Origin: JAMXLO01 sp963776505
GTDB lineage: Bacteria; Pseudomonadota; Alphaproteobacteria; Acetobacterales; Acetobacteraceae
Direction: 5' to 3'
DNA length: 64,000 bases
Assembly (NCBI GenBank): GCA_963776505.1
Contig: CAVZNH010000037.1
Coordinates: 16,111 to 80,110, forward strand
This document shows, piece after piece, positions 46,015 through 56,094 of the stretch. A program made the position numbers and the translations under genes. The notes beneath the pieces are model-generated. The model saw only the letters and a program-made list of their open reading frames with translations, did no database searches and was not told the DNA's origin. Positions within the stretch are counted from its first letter, which is position 1. Each line of letters opens with the position of its first letter.

Positions 46015-47865
46015 TCAGTTGATCGCGATCTGCGCGGCCTGCAGCGTCATCGACAGCCCGCCATCCACGGACATCAACTCCTGCGCCATGATGGAAACCT
46101 TGGAGCCGACCAGCGTGATGCCGTCGGTGTCGATCCGCACGGAGTTGCCGCCGACCTGCAGCAGGATCGACTGGCCTGCCTTGATCGTGCTGTTGCCGGC
46201 GGAGACCGTGATCGTGTGATCGCCGGTCGAGACCGTCAGACCATCGTTGCCCTGCGAGACGGTGACCGAGCGGTTGCCCTTTTCCACCGTCGTCGTGGTG
46301 TCCTGGGTGATCTTCACCGTCTCGTTGTTGAGCACCACCTTGTTGTAGTCCTTCTGCGCCTGCAGGAAGATCTCCTCCGATCCTGCCTTGTCCTCGAAGC
46401 GCAGTTCGTTGTTGCCGCTGCCGGTGCTCGAATGGGTCTTGATCCCCGAGCGCGTCTTGTTGTCGGGCAGCGGATACGGCACGCCCTGGTTGGCGTTGTA
46501 GACGCAGCCGGTGATGATCGGCCGGTCGGGATCGCCGTCGAGGAATTCGACCACCACCTCCTGCCCGACGCGCGGGATGAACATGCCGCCCCAGTTCGCG
46601 CCGGCCCAGATCTGCGCCACGCGAATCCAGCAGGAGCTGTTCTCGTCCTGCGCCGCGCCGCGGTCCCAGAAGAACTTGACCTTGATCCGCCCGTACTGAT
46701 CGGTGGTGATCTCGTCGCCCTGCTTGCCGGTGACCTTGGCGGTCTGCGGCCCCCGCATCACCGGCCACGGCGTGCGCCGATCCAGACGGAACGGAATGTC
46801 GCCCTTCATCGCGGCAAAGGCACAGCGGAACGTGTCGGTCACCTCGCCGCGGTCATCCGACTGACCTTCAGCGAACTCCACCGTACAGGTCGCCCGGGTC
46901 ACCAGGTATTCGCGGTTCTGCGCCTCGTCGGTGAAATCGGACAAAGTGAACTTGCCGCCCGCGTGCAGTCCGCGGCAATTGCTGGTCCCGCTCAGCACCT
47001 GCCGCCGCGCGGCGATGTCCTGCATGCGCACGGCGGCGAGCTTCTGGCCGTCTCCCGTCGTGCCGTGTGGCCCGGGATAGTCGAACATCTCGAACGAGCC
47101 GTAGCGATGGCTCCCCGCATCGAGCGACTTCGCCGTGAGGTCAGCCGACGGCGTGGTGAAATTGTAGTCGTTCAGCGTCACGCCGCCGGACTGCAGATGC
47201 AGCGCCGAGGACCATTGCCAGATATGATCGTCGATGCGCCGATATTCCGTTTCATCGCTATTGAACGGAACCGCCTTCTCCAGGGCCGCGTGGGAATTCG
47301 GATCATCCGCCAGCACCAGCGTGTGCACGCCGTCGCTGTGCGTGAAGAAGTAGTAGAGCCCGTACGTCTCCATCAGCCGGGTGACGAAGTCGAGCGAGGT
47401 CTCCTCGTACTGCACGCAGTAGTCCAGCACGATATCGCCGGTGCCGTTCTGCCGCTGGTCCTTGAAATCGGTGAAGCCGGCGTCGCGGAACACGGTGGTG
47501 ATGACATCCCACACCGACTGGTTCTGAAAGATGCGGCTGGTGCGGATGCGCGACAGCAGCCAGATCCATGGCCGCAGCTCCAGCCGATAGCGATGCGAGC
47601 CGGCGGCAAGCCCCTCATACGAGGCGCATGCGATGATGCCGTTGAAGTGGCGTTTCGTCTTGTCGTCCACGGAGATGGTGACCGTGGCCGAGCTGCCGAG
47701 CAGGGAGGTGAGATCGCCCTTCACCGTGTCGCTGGAGACATCCAGCTCGAACAGGAAAGGCCGGCCCAATTCCTCGCTCGCGCGCAGGGCGGTGAAGCTG
47801 AGCGTGAAGCCGGGGTCCGGCTTGATCGTCACATCGACATGCGGCTGGGCATCGCTGTCCGACAT
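46015..47865 (-). CDS. vgrG: T6SS spike protein VgrG
   Basis: About 616 residues, intact, from ATG 47865 (MSDSDAQPHVDVTIKPDPGFTLSFTALRA). The gp27-like part (LELRPWIWLLSRIRTSRIFQNQSVWDVITTVF, YETSLDFVTRLMETYGLYYFF), the gp5-like OB-fold (DQYGRIKVKFFWDRG .. CWIRVAQIWAGANWGGMFIPRVGQEVVVEFLDGDPDRPIITG) and the beta-helix needle (repeated short strands around 480-600) are present. No extra C-terminal effector domain follows. The trimer tops the Hcp tube and carries PAAR and effectors. Confidence 0.95.
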   Translation of the reverse strand: MSDSDAQPHVDVTIKPDPGFTLSFTALRASEELGRPFLFELDVSSDTVKGDLTSLLGSSATVTISVDDKTKRHFNGIIACASYEGLAAGSHRYRLELRPWIWLLSRIRTSRIFQNQSVWDVITTVFRDAGFTDFKDQRQNGTGDIVLDYCVQYEETSLDFVTRLMETYGLYYFFTHSDGVHTLVLADDPNSHAALEKAVPFNSDETEYRRIDDHIWQWSSALHLQSGGVTLNDYNFTTPSADLTAKSLDAGSHRYGSFEMFDYPGPHGTTGDGQKLAAVRMQDIAARRQVLSGTSNCRGLHAGGKFTLSDFTDEAQNREYLVTRATCTVEFAEGQSDDRGEVTDTFRCAFAAMKGDIPFRLDRRTPWPVMRGPQTAKVTGKQGDEITTDQYGRIKVKFFWDRGAAQDENSSCWIRVAQIWAGANWGGMFIPRVGQEVVVEFLDGDPDRPIITGCVYNANQGVPYPLPDNKTRSGIKTHSSTGSGNNELRFEDKAGSEEIFLQAQKDYNKVVLNNETVKITQDTTTTVEKGNRSVTVSQGNDGLTVSTGDHTITVSAGNSTIKAGQSILLQVGGNSVRIDTDGITLVGSKVSIMAQELMSVDGGLSMTLQAAQIAIN

Positions 47866-47878
47866 CACACGTCTCGCC

Positions 47879-50800
47879 TTACAGGTTGGAGGGGCAGCGG
47901 AACGAGCGCAGCGCCGCCAGGGTGAACGGGTTGCGCACGCTGCTGGCATTCAGCGCGAAGCTGGCGGTGCCGGCGGGCGAGGTGAACGTCACGCGGAACT
48001 TGTCCGGCTGATCGCTCGGCGTCACGTGCGCGCTGTCCAGCACGTGCAGCAGCGACCAGGGGCCGTTGTTCTCGACGATCGTCGCCGGCTTGCCGTCCGC
48101 GGGCGTCATGGTGAGCCGCACCAGCGTGTTCCCGTCGGCCGCCGGCCATTGCAGGCTGGTGGCCTCGGTCGGGCCATGCGCATAGCTCACCCTGCGGCCG
48201 CCGATCTCGAGGCTGATCGAGGCGAGGCCCGGATCGAGCGTCTCCGGCACCAGCTGGAACTTCGTGCCGATCTGCGATCCGCCGGCGGCGAACAGCGCAT
48301 CGCGGATATCGGCGGCGCGCTGGAAGGTCACCAGCGTCGCCGGCGACAGGTTGAGGCGCGTGTGGTCGGCCGACTGCCATTGCCAGGGCGTCTGCGAGGT
48401 ATCCACGAACGGCTTCAGGTACTGGTCGAAGAACTGGTCGGTCAGTCCGCTCGGGCCGAGCAGGCGCACGAAGTCGTCGAGCGGCACGTCCTGCGTGCTC
48501 TTGGCGACGAACGGGTAGCGGTCGAACGCGGCGCGGCACAGCGGCAGCACCTTGGACCGCCAGGCGTCGGACAGCTCGGCGCTGGCGCCGTTCGCGGTCA
48601 CCGCGGCGCTGCTCTGCGACACGGTCTGCAGCATGGCGGCCACCGGCTTCGGCAGGCTCTGCGACAGCTCCTGCAGCTGCGCCGCGGCGCCGGCAGCGCC
48701 ACCGCCGTTGCCATTGCCATTGGCGTTGCCCTGGCCGGCCACCATGCCGAGCAGTGCCGCGCCCTGGTTCGGCGCGTTCGCCGCCTGGCTCAGCCCTTGG
48801 TAGACCTGCGCGATCTTGCCGATCGCCGCCTCGAGCTGTGCCGGCTTGCCCTCGGCGCCCGCGACGAAGTCGTGCAGCGCCTGGAAGTGCTGGTCCACCC
48901 GCTGCGCCGGATCGACCGGCTTGCCGCCCGGCGTGGTGCCGAACGACTGGGCGATGATCGACACCGCCTCGTTCTGCTGGAAGGTCAGGCCGGAGCGCGC
49001 CAGATAGCCGGCGAACCCGCCCACGCTCTTGCCCACCTTGGCCGCCTTGGCCTCGACCTCGCTGGTCGCCTTCTCGGTCGCCGCCGGCCGGCTGAGCTGG
49101 GTCTCTGTATCGACCGCCTGCAGCAGGTCGCGCAGCGGCGATTCCGGTGCCGACAGCAGATAGAGCTCGTCCAGACCATGGGAGATGTCGCCGAACGACT
49201 TCAGCGCGACGTTGGCCAGCAGCGCGTCCCAGCGCCGCGCATAGTCGTCGAGGTAGAGCCCCAGGATGTCGCGGCGAAGCTGGTTGAGCTGGCTGATGCT
49301 CTCGCTGAGCTTGACCGGCGGACGCCCCAGCACCCAGCCGTCCTCGCTGGCGTCCTTGGTCACCTGCGGCAGCAGCGGCAGCAGAACGGTGTGGTAGCCG
49401 TTCCAGGTGAAGATGCCCGGCACGCCGGTGTTGAGCGCCTTGCCGTCGCGCAGCTCGAAGACGCGCGCCCCGGCCGGCCCGGCATTGTCCAACACCGTCC
49501 ATTCCGGCAGCGACTGCACGACGGAGCTGCGCACCAGCCGGTTGTAGGTGTACTCGGCGAGCGGCTGGCGCGTCAGGATGCCGCGCACCTGAGCGACCAG
49601 CGGCCCGTCCAGCGCCACCTGCTCCAGCTTGTAGTCCAGCATCGCGTGCACATGCCGCGCCAGCGCCTCGCGCACCTCGGCCGCTTCGTCGCCGGGGAAG
49701 CTCGCGGCGAAATCGGCGCCCATCCACTGCTCGACCAGAGCGGCGTCGAGCGGGCCCTGCCGGCCGAGGATCAGGTAGACCTTCAGCGCCTGGTAGAGGA
49801 AATCCGGCTGCTGGAGATGCGTGCGCATCTGCTCCTCCAGCCGCGCCAGCAGCCGCGGCAGCAGCAGCCCGTTCAGCGCGCGGTCATACGCATCGATCGA
49901 CGCCGCCCCCAGCTTGGCGCCCTGGTAGAGGCCGAAGGTCAGGGCGACCGGCGTCGCCTCGGCCCGATCGGCATAGCCGCCGCGCGCCGTCCGCAAGGTC
50001 TCGAGCGCGGGCAGGATGGCGGTCAGATCGGTGTCCTGCGGGCCGCGCTTGACCAGCTCGGCGTACTGCCCCTGGTAGTGCACCGCGGTCTCATGCGCCT
50101 CGGCGATCATCAGGCGATTGCCGAAGTAGCTCGCGGTCCACACCCCGGTCAGGCTCAGCAGCACGGCAGCGGCGGTGGCGTAGGCGCCGATCCAGGTCCA
50201 GCGATGCCGACACTCCACCTTGCGGTCGAGCCCGACCAGCGCCGCCTCGCCGAACATCACCTCGCGCACCAGGCGGGTCAGGAAGTAGCTGCGGCCGGCG
50301 TCGCTGAACGCCGTCACCGCCTGGCGCGACAGGCCGAACCGGCCGGCCATGACGCCCAGCAGGCGGTCGATCGGCGTGCCGTCCTGCGTGCCGCTGGTGA
50401 AGTAGACGCCACGCAGCAGCGGTCGCGCCTCCAGCCGGCTCGGACGGAAGATCTCGTCCAGGAACTCCCGCGCGACCTCGCGCAGCGACGCCATCTGCTG
50501 CGGGAACCCGTAGATCAGCCGGCGGCGCTCGACGTCCGGCTCCTGGTGCACGCGCTCCAGCATGCGGTCGTTCAGACGCATGAGCAGCCGGTCGAACTCG
50601 GGGCCGAACTGCGCGACCGCACCCGCTTCGTCGGCCGCCCCAGGGGTCGCCTCGTCCAGCGGGAAGGTCATGCCCCAGACCTGCTCGCGCTCCTCCTTGC
50701 CCAGATTGTCGAAGAACTCGACGAAGCCCGCGATCAGGTCGGTCTTGGTGAAGACGGCATAGATCGGCACCCGCACGCCAAGCTGGTCGTGCAGTTCGCG

Positions 50801-51547
50801 CACGCGCCGGCGGATGGTGCGGGCATGCGCATGCCGTGCGTCCTCATCGAGTGCGGCGAGATCGGAGAGGCCGATCGCCACGACCACCCCGTTGAGCGGC
50901 TGGCGGCGGCGGTGCTGCTTCAGCAGGCGCAGGAAGCCCAGCCAGCCGGCGCCGTCCACGCGGGCGTCGCTGTCCTGCGTGGTGTAGCGCCCGGCGGTGT
51001 CGATCAGCACCGCCTGGTCGGTGAACCACCAGTCGCAGTTGCGCGTGCCGCCCACGCCGCGCATCGCGCCCGGGCCGAACGTGTCGGCCAGCGGAAAGCG
51101 CAGGCCGCAATTGGTCAGCGCCGTGGTCTTGCCCGCGCCGGGCGGCCCGATGAACAGGTACCAGGGAAGCTGATACAGATAGCGCCCGGAACGGCCGCCC
51201 AGCCTGGCGCGCTTCAGCGCATGCAGCGCCTCGCGCAGCCGCCCGCCCAGCAGCGCCACCTCCTCGGCCGAGGCAGCCTCGGACGGATCGACCTGTTCGG
51301 CGGCGACGCCGTCCACCAGCGCCTTGTCGCGCTTGCGGGCGTGCCACACGTGCATCAGGTTCCACACCAGCCAGGCCAGCAGGCAGGCCAGGATGACGCC
51401 GCCTCGGGCGAGCTCGGTCTCCAGCGGGCGGGTGATGCCGACGGCGAGCAGCGGCCCGAAGAACCACACCACCAGGCCGAGCAGCACCACTCCGAGCAGC
51501 GTCGTCAGCCAGCGGCTGCGCACGATGCGGGCATAGAAGGTCTTCAT
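47879..51547 (-). CDS. tssM: T6SS membrane complex protein TssM (IcmF)
   Basis: 1,222 residues, intact. Starts at ATG 51547 (MKTFYARIVRSRWLTTLLGVVLLGLVVWFFG), overlapping tssL by four bases. Two N-terminal membrane helices, a cytoplasmic NTPase domain with Walker A FIGPPGAGKTT and the IDTAGRYTTQD switch, a third helix (IGAYATAAAVLLSLTGVW), and a large periplasmic part ending with the beta-rich IcmF/DotU C-terminal domain. A Gly/Asn-rich linker (NANGNGNGGGAAGAAA) interrupts the periplasmic region. With TssL and TssJ it forms the trans-envelope channel. Confidence 0.95.
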   Translation of the reverse strand: MKTFYARIVRSRWLTTLLGVVLLGLVVWFFGPLLAVGITRPLETELARGGVILACLLAWLVWNLMHVWHARKRDKALVDGVAAEQVDPSEAASAEEVALLGGRLREALHALKRARLGGRSGRYLYQLPWYLFIGPPGAGKTTALTNCGLRFPLADTFGPGAMRGVGGTRNCDWWFTDQAVLIDTAGRYTTQDSDARVDGAGWLGFLRLLKQHRRRQPLNGVVVAIGLSDLAALDEDARHAHARTIRRRVRELHDQLGVRVPIYAVFTKTDLIAGFVEFFDNLGKEEREQVWGMTFPLDEATPGAADEAGAVAQFGPEFDRLLMRLNDRMLERVHQEPDVERRRLIYGFPQQMASLREVAREFLDEIFRPSRLEARPLLRGVYFTSGTQDGTPIDRLLGVMAGRFGLSRQAVTAFSDAGRSYFLTRLVREVMFGEAALVGLDRKVECRHRWTWIGAYATAAAVLLSLTGVWTASYFGNRLMIAEAHETAVHYQGQYAELVKRGPQDTDLTAILPALETLRTARGGYADRAEATPVALTFGLYQGAKLGAASIDAYDRALNGLLLPRLLARLEEQMRTHLQQPDFLYQALKVYLILGRQGPLDAALVEQWMGADFAASFPGDEAAEVREALARHVHAMLDYKLEQVALDGPLVAQVRGILTRQPLAEYTYNRLVRSSVVQSLPEWTVLDNAGPAGARVFELRDGKALNTGVPGIFTWNGYHTVLLPLLPQVTKDASEDGWVLGRPPVKLSESISQLNQLRRDILGLYLDDYARRWDALLANVALKSFGDISHGLDELYLLSAPESPLRDLLQAVDTETQLSRPAATEKATSEVEAKAAKVGKSVGGFAGYLARSGLTFQQNEAVSIIAQSFGTTPGGKPVDPAQRVDQHFQALHDFVAGAEGKPAQLEAAIGKIAQVYQGLSQAANAPNQGAALLGMVAGQGNANGNGNGGGAAGAAAQLQELSQSLPKPVAAMLQTVSQSSAAVTANGASAELSDAWRSKVLPLCRAAFDRYPFVAKSTQDVPLDDFVRLLGPSGLTDQFFDQYLKPFVDTSQTPWQWQSADHTRLNLSPATLVTFQRAADIRDALFAAGGSQIGTKFQLVPETLDPGLASISLEIGGRRVSYAHGPTEATSLQWPAADGNTLVRLTMTPADGKPATIVENNGPWSLLHVLDSAHVTPSDQPDKFRVTFTSPAGTASFALNASSVRNPFTLAALRSFRCPSNL

Positions 51548-52920
51548 GGCAGCCTCGATGTCCTGAGCAGCACGATCTCCGTGCGGCGGTTGCGTTCGCG
51601 GCCTTCGGCCGTGGTGTTGGGCGCCAGCGGGTCGGCGTCTCCCTTCCCCGCGGCGCCGACCGGGCGATCGGTGGGAAGCTGCGCGGCCAGCACCTTGGCC
51701 ACCGCCTCGGCGCGCGCCTGCGACAACTGCCAGTTGGACGGGAACCGAACCGTGCGGATCGGCTGGTTGTCGGTGTAGCCGTTCACCAGAACGTTGCCCG
51801 GTTCGTCGCGCACCGCCTGGCCGATCCGGGTCAGCAGCGGCATGGCGCTGGGGTTCAGCTCCGCCGAGCCGGAGGCGAACATGGTGCGGTTGACCAGCCG
51901 CACGGTGACGGACTGCGGATCCTCCAGCACCTGCACCAGGCCGGCGGCGATCTCCGGCTGCAGGAACTGGTGCAGCGAGGGCCTGGCCGGGTTCGCGCTC
52001 GCGACGGCGGGAGCCGGCGGGGGCGGCGGCGGTGCAGTCACGGCGGCCCGCGCGACCTTGACGGGACCGTGTGGGGGCAGCGCCGCGAACTCCCCGAAGG
52101 CGATGTCCGACGCGCCGGCCAGAGAGAGGTTGAAGGCCAGATAGATCACGCAGGTGGCGGCCAGCGTGCCAAGCCCGATCAGCCACAGCGGAACGCGCCA
52201 GCCCAGCCTCCGGCCGCCGGTGTCGATGCCGCGCCATTGCGGGGACAGTTCCCGCTCGAACTCGCCGCGGCGCTGGCGGATGCCGCGATAGAGGCCGTCG
52301 CGCAGCTCGGTGAGGGCCGCGCCGCCGCGCCCCAGGACGCGATACCGCCCCTCGAAGCCGAGCGAGGCGCACAGATACATCAGCTCGATCACCTCGGCAT
52401 GGCGACCGGGATCCTTCTGCATCTGCTCCAGGATGCCGAAGAAGCGCTCGCCGCCGGTGACCTCGTTGTGGAAGCTGCTGGTGAGGCTCCGCGTCACCCA
52501 CGAGCTGGAGCTGCCCCACGGCGTGCTGAGCACCAGGTCGTCGATCGTGGCACAGAGCGCGTAGCGCGCGGCGCGCAGGCTGTGCGTGTCGAGCCCGGTC
52601 GCCACGGCGCGCGTCTCGAATTCACGCACCGCCTCGACCATGCTGCGGCGGAGCTGGTCCGGATCGGGCGCCCGGCCGCGGCCGATGCGGGCGGCCGCCA
52701 CCAGCAGCGGCGCCGCCGCGGCAATCAGCGCGTTGGCACCGACCGTCGGCACGAACTCCGGCTGCTGGACACGCCTGGCCCGGACGGGCGCGGGCGCGGC
52801 GGCAACAGCAGCAGTGGCGGGCGCGGGGCGCGGCGCTGTCGCCACGCCACCGGGCCGCGGCAGCATCAACGTCGCGTTGACGTCTCCCGGCTCGGCAAAA
52901 GGATCGTCGGTCTCGTTCAT
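51544..52920 (-). CDS. tssL: T6SS TssL (DotU) with C-terminal OmpA domain
   Basis: 458 residues. The DotU domain (DPDQLRRSMVEAVREFETRAVATGLD .. ARYALCATIDDLVLSTPWGSSSSWV .. ERFFGILEQMQKDP) is followed by a single membrane helix (VPLWLIGLGTLAATCVIYLAF), a Pro-rich linker and an OmpA-like peptidoglycan-binding domain (MFASGSAELNPSAMPLLTRIGQAVRD .. VNGYTDNQPI .. NWQLSQARAEAVAKVL .. RRTEIVLL). This fused form anchors the membrane complex to the cell wall. Between tssK (seven-base gap) and tssM (overlap). Confidence 0.95.
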   Translation of the reverse strand: MNETDDPFAEPGDVNATLMLPRPGGVATAPRPAPATAAVAAAPAPVRARRVQQPEFVPTVGANALIAAAAPLLVAAARIGRGRAPDPDQLRRSMVEAVREFETRAVATGLDTHSLRAARYALCATIDDLVLSTPWGSSSSWVTRSLTSSFHNEVTGGERFFGILEQMQKDPGRHAEVIELMYLCASLGFEGRYRVLGRGGAALTELRDGLYRGIRQRRGEFERELSPQWRGIDTGGRRLGWRVPLWLIGLGTLAATCVIYLAFNLSLAGASDIAFGEFAALPPHGPVKVARAAVTAPPPPPPAPAVASANPARPSLHQFLQPEIAAGLVQVLEDPQSVTVRLVNRTMFASGSAELNPSAMPLLTRIGQAVRDEPGNVLVNGYTDNQPIRTVRFPSNWQLSQARAEAVAKVLAAQLPTDRPVGAAGKGDADPLAPNTTAEGRERNRRTEIVLLRTSRLP

Positions 52921-52927
52921 GGCCCGG

Positions 52928-54265
52928 TCATCCCCTGATCGCCCAGCACTCTATTTCCAGGCCGGGGACGTCCCCTGTGACATGAATCGCTACCCCCCCT
53001 GAGCGGGTGAGCGCGCTCCAGTAGGGGCTGCTGCGGTCCAGCTCGAAATACGTTGTGTTCGCGTAATAGGGGAGCTGGCGAGGCGCCACCGGCAGCGCAC
53101 GCACAGCGATCCCCGGCAGGGCCACGTTGATCAGCTCGCGGATCTGCTCGACCGGGCCGATCTTGACCAGATTGGGGAAGCTGCGGCGCAGCGCCTCGGG
53201 CGGCATCTGCGCCTTGATCGCCAGCACCCAGGTCGCGTTGCTGAGCAGGCTGCGGTCGGCGATCGGGCCGACGCGGATGCCGAAGCGGCGCTCCTGCAGC
53301 GGGATCGGCACCGCCGTCTGCTCCAGCACCGCCGACAGCGACTGACGCAGCGCCGCCATCACCGGGCGGAACGTCGCCTGCAGGTCGTCGTGGCGATACA
53401 CCGGAAACGCCGCGGGACGCTTGCGCGCCTCGGTGAACGTCGCCAGCTCGCCGGCCAGGCTGACCGCGAGCCGGTAGAAGTCCTCGGGGTGCATCTGGCC
53501 CAGCGTGGCGGCCAGATGCGTCATCAGCGGCTCGTAGCGGTTGCAGACCTGCAGCAGCAGATAGTCGGCGATCTCGGCCGCGCCGCGCGTCGCACTCTCG
53601 GAGACACGCCCCGCCAGCGCCTCGGCGCGATGATGCAGCAGGCCCTGAAGCTGGGTCGCGAAACCGGTCAGAACGGGGGAGGGGAGGCTGACCAGCAGCG
53701 GCGGGATGAAGCCGTCGTCCAGCACCACGCTCTTGTCGGCCCGCATCTCCACGATTCGGGCGAGGCCGATGGCGGCATGACCGCCGCGCGCCTCCCCCTC
53801 CAGCGCGAAGCGCAGGCGCAGCCGGCCGATCGGCACCGTCGCGGTGCCCTGATAGCCGGCATTGGTGTCCATCGCCTCATGCTCGGCCGTGGTGAAGCGC
53901 GCCACGGTCTCCACCCGCTCGGGCGGCGCGGTCTCCACGCCGCCGGGCTGGCGCGTCGGCAGCAGCAGATAGATCTGGCTGTTCTGCACGCCCTCGGGCA
54001 GGTCGAGCGGGGTCGGGCAGTCGGTGTCGGAAGGCGCGCTGAACGGCGTGCCGTCGGGCAGGATGCCGGCGATGGAGCGCACCGCGAACTTGCCGAGTGC
54101 CAGGAGGTCCGTGTCGATGTCGAGCTGCGTCAGGCCCCAGCCGAACGGGCGCAGGCCGGCGGTGCTGCTGCGGACCAGCCGGTCGAAATAGCGTTCCTGC
54201 TGCTGCAGATGCTGCGGCTGGAGGAACAGCCCTTCCGACCAGACGACCTTGTTCTCCCACCCCAT
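52928..54265 (-). CDS. tssK: T6SS baseplate protein TssK
   Basis: 445 residues, intact, starting MGWENKVVWSEGLFLQPQHLQQQERYFDRLV, the conserved N-terminal shoulder. Later blocks are LDDGFIPPLLVS, LLLQVCNRYEPLMTHLAATLGQMHPEDFYRLAVSLAGELATF and YYANTTYFELDRSSPYWSAL. TssK trimers join the baseplate wedges to the TssL-TssM membrane complex. It lies 24 bases after the tssJ stop and seven before tssL. Confidence 0.95.
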   Translation of the reverse strand: MGWENKVVWSEGLFLQPQHLQQQERYFDRLVRSSTAGLRPFGWGLTQLDIDTDLLALGKFAVRSIAGILPDGTPFSAPSDTDCPTPLDLPEGVQNSQIYLLLPTRQPGGVETAPPERVETVARFTTAEHEAMDTNAGYQGTATVPIGRLRLRFALEGEARGGHAAIGLARIVEMRADKSVVLDDGFIPPLLVSLPSPVLTGFATQLQGLLHHRAEALAGRVSESATRGAAEIADYLLLQVCNRYEPLMTHLAATLGQMHPEDFYRLAVSLAGELATFTEARKRPAAFPVYRHDDLQATFRPVMAALRQSLSAVLEQTAVPIPLQERRFGIRVGPIADRSLLSNATWVLAIKAQMPPEALRRSFPNLVKIGPVEQIRELINVALPGIAVRALPVAPRQLPYYANTTYFELDRSSPYWSALTRSGGVAIHVTGDVPGLEIECWAIRG

Positions 54266-54289
54266 CTGCGTGCCCCCTTGCTCACCCGG

Positions 54290-54764
54290 TTATTGCTGCG
54301 GCTTGACGGAGATGCCGTCGCCGGCGGCCGTGCACCGTGACCTTCGTCGTCTGGTGCGGCGGCACATCGGCGCTGCCGCGCCACGTCGCGTGCTGGAAGT
54401 CGCGATAGGCGGCGAATACCCCGATCGCCTTCACCGGCTCGGTCGGTGTCAGCGTCAGGGTCTTGGTCTGGCCGGGCACCAGGGTCAGCTCATCCCGCTT
54501 GACCAGATCGGTCCCGAGCGTCGCCTGATCCTGGTTGAACAGCGGAAAGAACTCCGCCCCGGTGAACGCGCTGGTCGAGCCAAGCTGGTAGATGCGCACG
54601 ACCAGCGGCGCCCCCTGGATCGGCGCCCCCTGGCCGGACGGCGACGGATTGACGTCCGGCGTCGCGGTCAGCGTGAGCTCGACCACCGTCGGCGGCGGCG
54701 GTTTGGGTGGCGCGCTGCATGCGGCAACCGCCGTCAGCACGCCGAGGATGATGAACCGGCGCAT
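54290..54764 (-). CDS. tssJ: T6SS outer-membrane lipoprotein TssJ, with one frameshift
   Basis: About 157 residues. A lipoprotein signal MRRFIILGVLTAVAACSAPP with the lipobox ending in Cys16, then the TssJ sandwich (TVVELTLTATPDVNPS .. PLVVRIYQLGSTSAFTGAEFFPLFNQDQATLG .. IGVFAAYRDFQHATWRGS). One extra base at about 54329 hides the normal end AAGDGISVKPQQ. It anchors TssM to the outer membrane. The start codon overlaps the stop of the FHA gene (ATGA). Confidence 0.9.
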
Positions 54765-56053
54765 CAGACCCGCCGCGCCTGCTGCTCGTAGGCGCGGGCG
54801 AAGTCGCGGCCGAATGCGAGCGCGAAGCTGTCCTCTGCCTCGCGGGTGATCTCCTTGTAGGTCGTCAGATACTGCTCCCAGCAGCGCGCCTTGTGGGCGA
54901 GGGGGAGCAGGCTGCCGACCGGTCCGGCGCGGTGCTGCTCCTCCAGCGTATTGGGATTGATGCGACGGAGCAGATTGGTCAGCGCGGTCTGCAGGCCAGC
55001 CATGACCGCCAGCTCGTGCGCCTTCAGATCGGCGAATGCCTCCGAAGTCGCGGCAAGCGGTTGCAGGTAGCCAGGCCGCCCCGGCCGAAGCAGCGCCGCG
55101 ATCGCCTCCTCCGACGTGACGGCGAATTTGAGCGGATTGTTGTCGGAGGGCCGCAGCAGGGTCTGGTCGGCGCGGAACTCGCGCTTGATGGCGGCGCGGG
55201 ACATCAGCACCGCCCGAAGCCCTTCGACCATGGCGCGGAACACCTCGCCGGCGGTGCGCAGCACGGCCTGCGGGTCCGTGTCGGGATCGAGGCGCACGCC
55301 CGCACCTTCGAGGAACTGGTTGAGCTGTGCGGTGGCATCGGCGGGCGGACGGGCAGGCGGCGTCGCAGCCGGCATCGGAGAGGGCGGGCGCGCCACTTCA
55401 CCCGGCGGGGTGTCGCCCAGCAGCGCATCGATGTCGGCGTCGTCCAGATGCGCGGGAACGAGGAACTTTGGTGAAGCGAGAGCGTGCAGCGGAGCGTCCG
55501 CGTTGTCCGGCTGCGACGGTCCCTGCCAGACATCGAGCGACTCGGCGCCACGGAACAGGTCATCCTCTGGATCCCCGCGCCCGCCGCGCCGCACTGCATC
55601 GATGCGGTCGAACGGGTCGTCCTCGCGCACCGCCGGCTGGGCAGCGAACGGGTAGGCGAAGCCGGCCGCTGGCTGCGGGATGAGCGAATCATCCGTGTCG
55701 GCCGCCGGCGTCACCGATGCCAGGGTTTCCGCGACAGTGATCCGGTAACTCCCGAGCCGGATCTCGTCGCCGTCCGCCAGCACGAGGCGGCGATCCGGCG
55801 AGAGCGAGTCCGACGCGCCGTTGACGAACACGCCATTGGTGCTGAGATCGGTCAGCACATAGCTGCCGTCGACGAAGGCGACGACGCAGTGCGTTCTGGA
55901 CAGATGGTGCTGGGGGTCCGCGAGCACCCAGTCATTTCCCGGCCCCCGTCCGATGGTGAGCCTTCCCTCATCCAGGGTGCGGGTCTCACGACTGCCGTTG
56001 ATTGGGCCGTCGGAGAAGCCTTTGACCTGTTCCAGTGTGAGAATCAGCGGCAT
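54764..56053 (-). CDS. T6SS-associated FHA-domain protein (TagH type)
   Basis: 429 residues. The N-terminal forkhead-associated domain binds phosphothreonine (LTIGRGPGNDWVLADPQHHLSRTHCVV .. LTDLSTNGVFVNG). A long acidic/proline-rich linker follows, with the motif DDADIDALLGD, then the C-terminal TagH/type VI FHA domain (AGEVFRAMVEGLRAVLMSRAAIKREFRADQTLLRPSDNNPLKF .. YKEITREAEDSFALAFGRDFARAYEQQ). In other species it is the substrate of the PpkA kinase that activates the T6SS. No kinase or phosphatase gene is in the window. Heads the operon tagH-tssJ-tssK-tssL-tssM-vgrG-tssC-hcp. Confidence 0.92.
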   Translation of the reverse strand: MPLILTLEQVKGFSDGPINGSRETRTLDEGRLTIGRGPGNDWVLADPQHHLSRTHCVVAFVDGSYVLTDLSTNGVFVNGASDSLSPDRRLVLADGDEIRLGSYRITVAETLASVTPAADTDDSLIPQPAAGFAYPFAAQPAVREDDPFDRIDAVRRGGRGDPEDDLFRGAESLDVWQGPSQPDNADAPLHALASPKFLVPAHLDDADIDALLGDTPPGEVARPPSPMPAATPPARPPADATAQLNQFLEGAGVRLDPDTDPQAVLRTAGEVFRAMVEGLRAVLMSRAAIKREFRADQTLLRPSDNNPLKFAVTSEEAIAALLRPGRPGYLQPLAATSEAFADLKAHELAVMAGLQTALTNLLRRINPNTLEEQHRAGPVGSLLPLAHKARCWEQYLTTYKEITREAEDSFALAFGRDFARAYEQQARRV

Positions 56054-56094
56054 GGTGCTTGCTTCCCCTCCTGTGCAATCAGTCGCTCTGTGTG

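Noticed and set aside
47633..51778. A 1,381-residue open frame on the plus strand opposite tssM and vgrG
   Set aside because: It is the antisense of intact, conserved T6SS genes; its His/Arg/Gln-rich composition is what the reverse of GC-rich codons gives.
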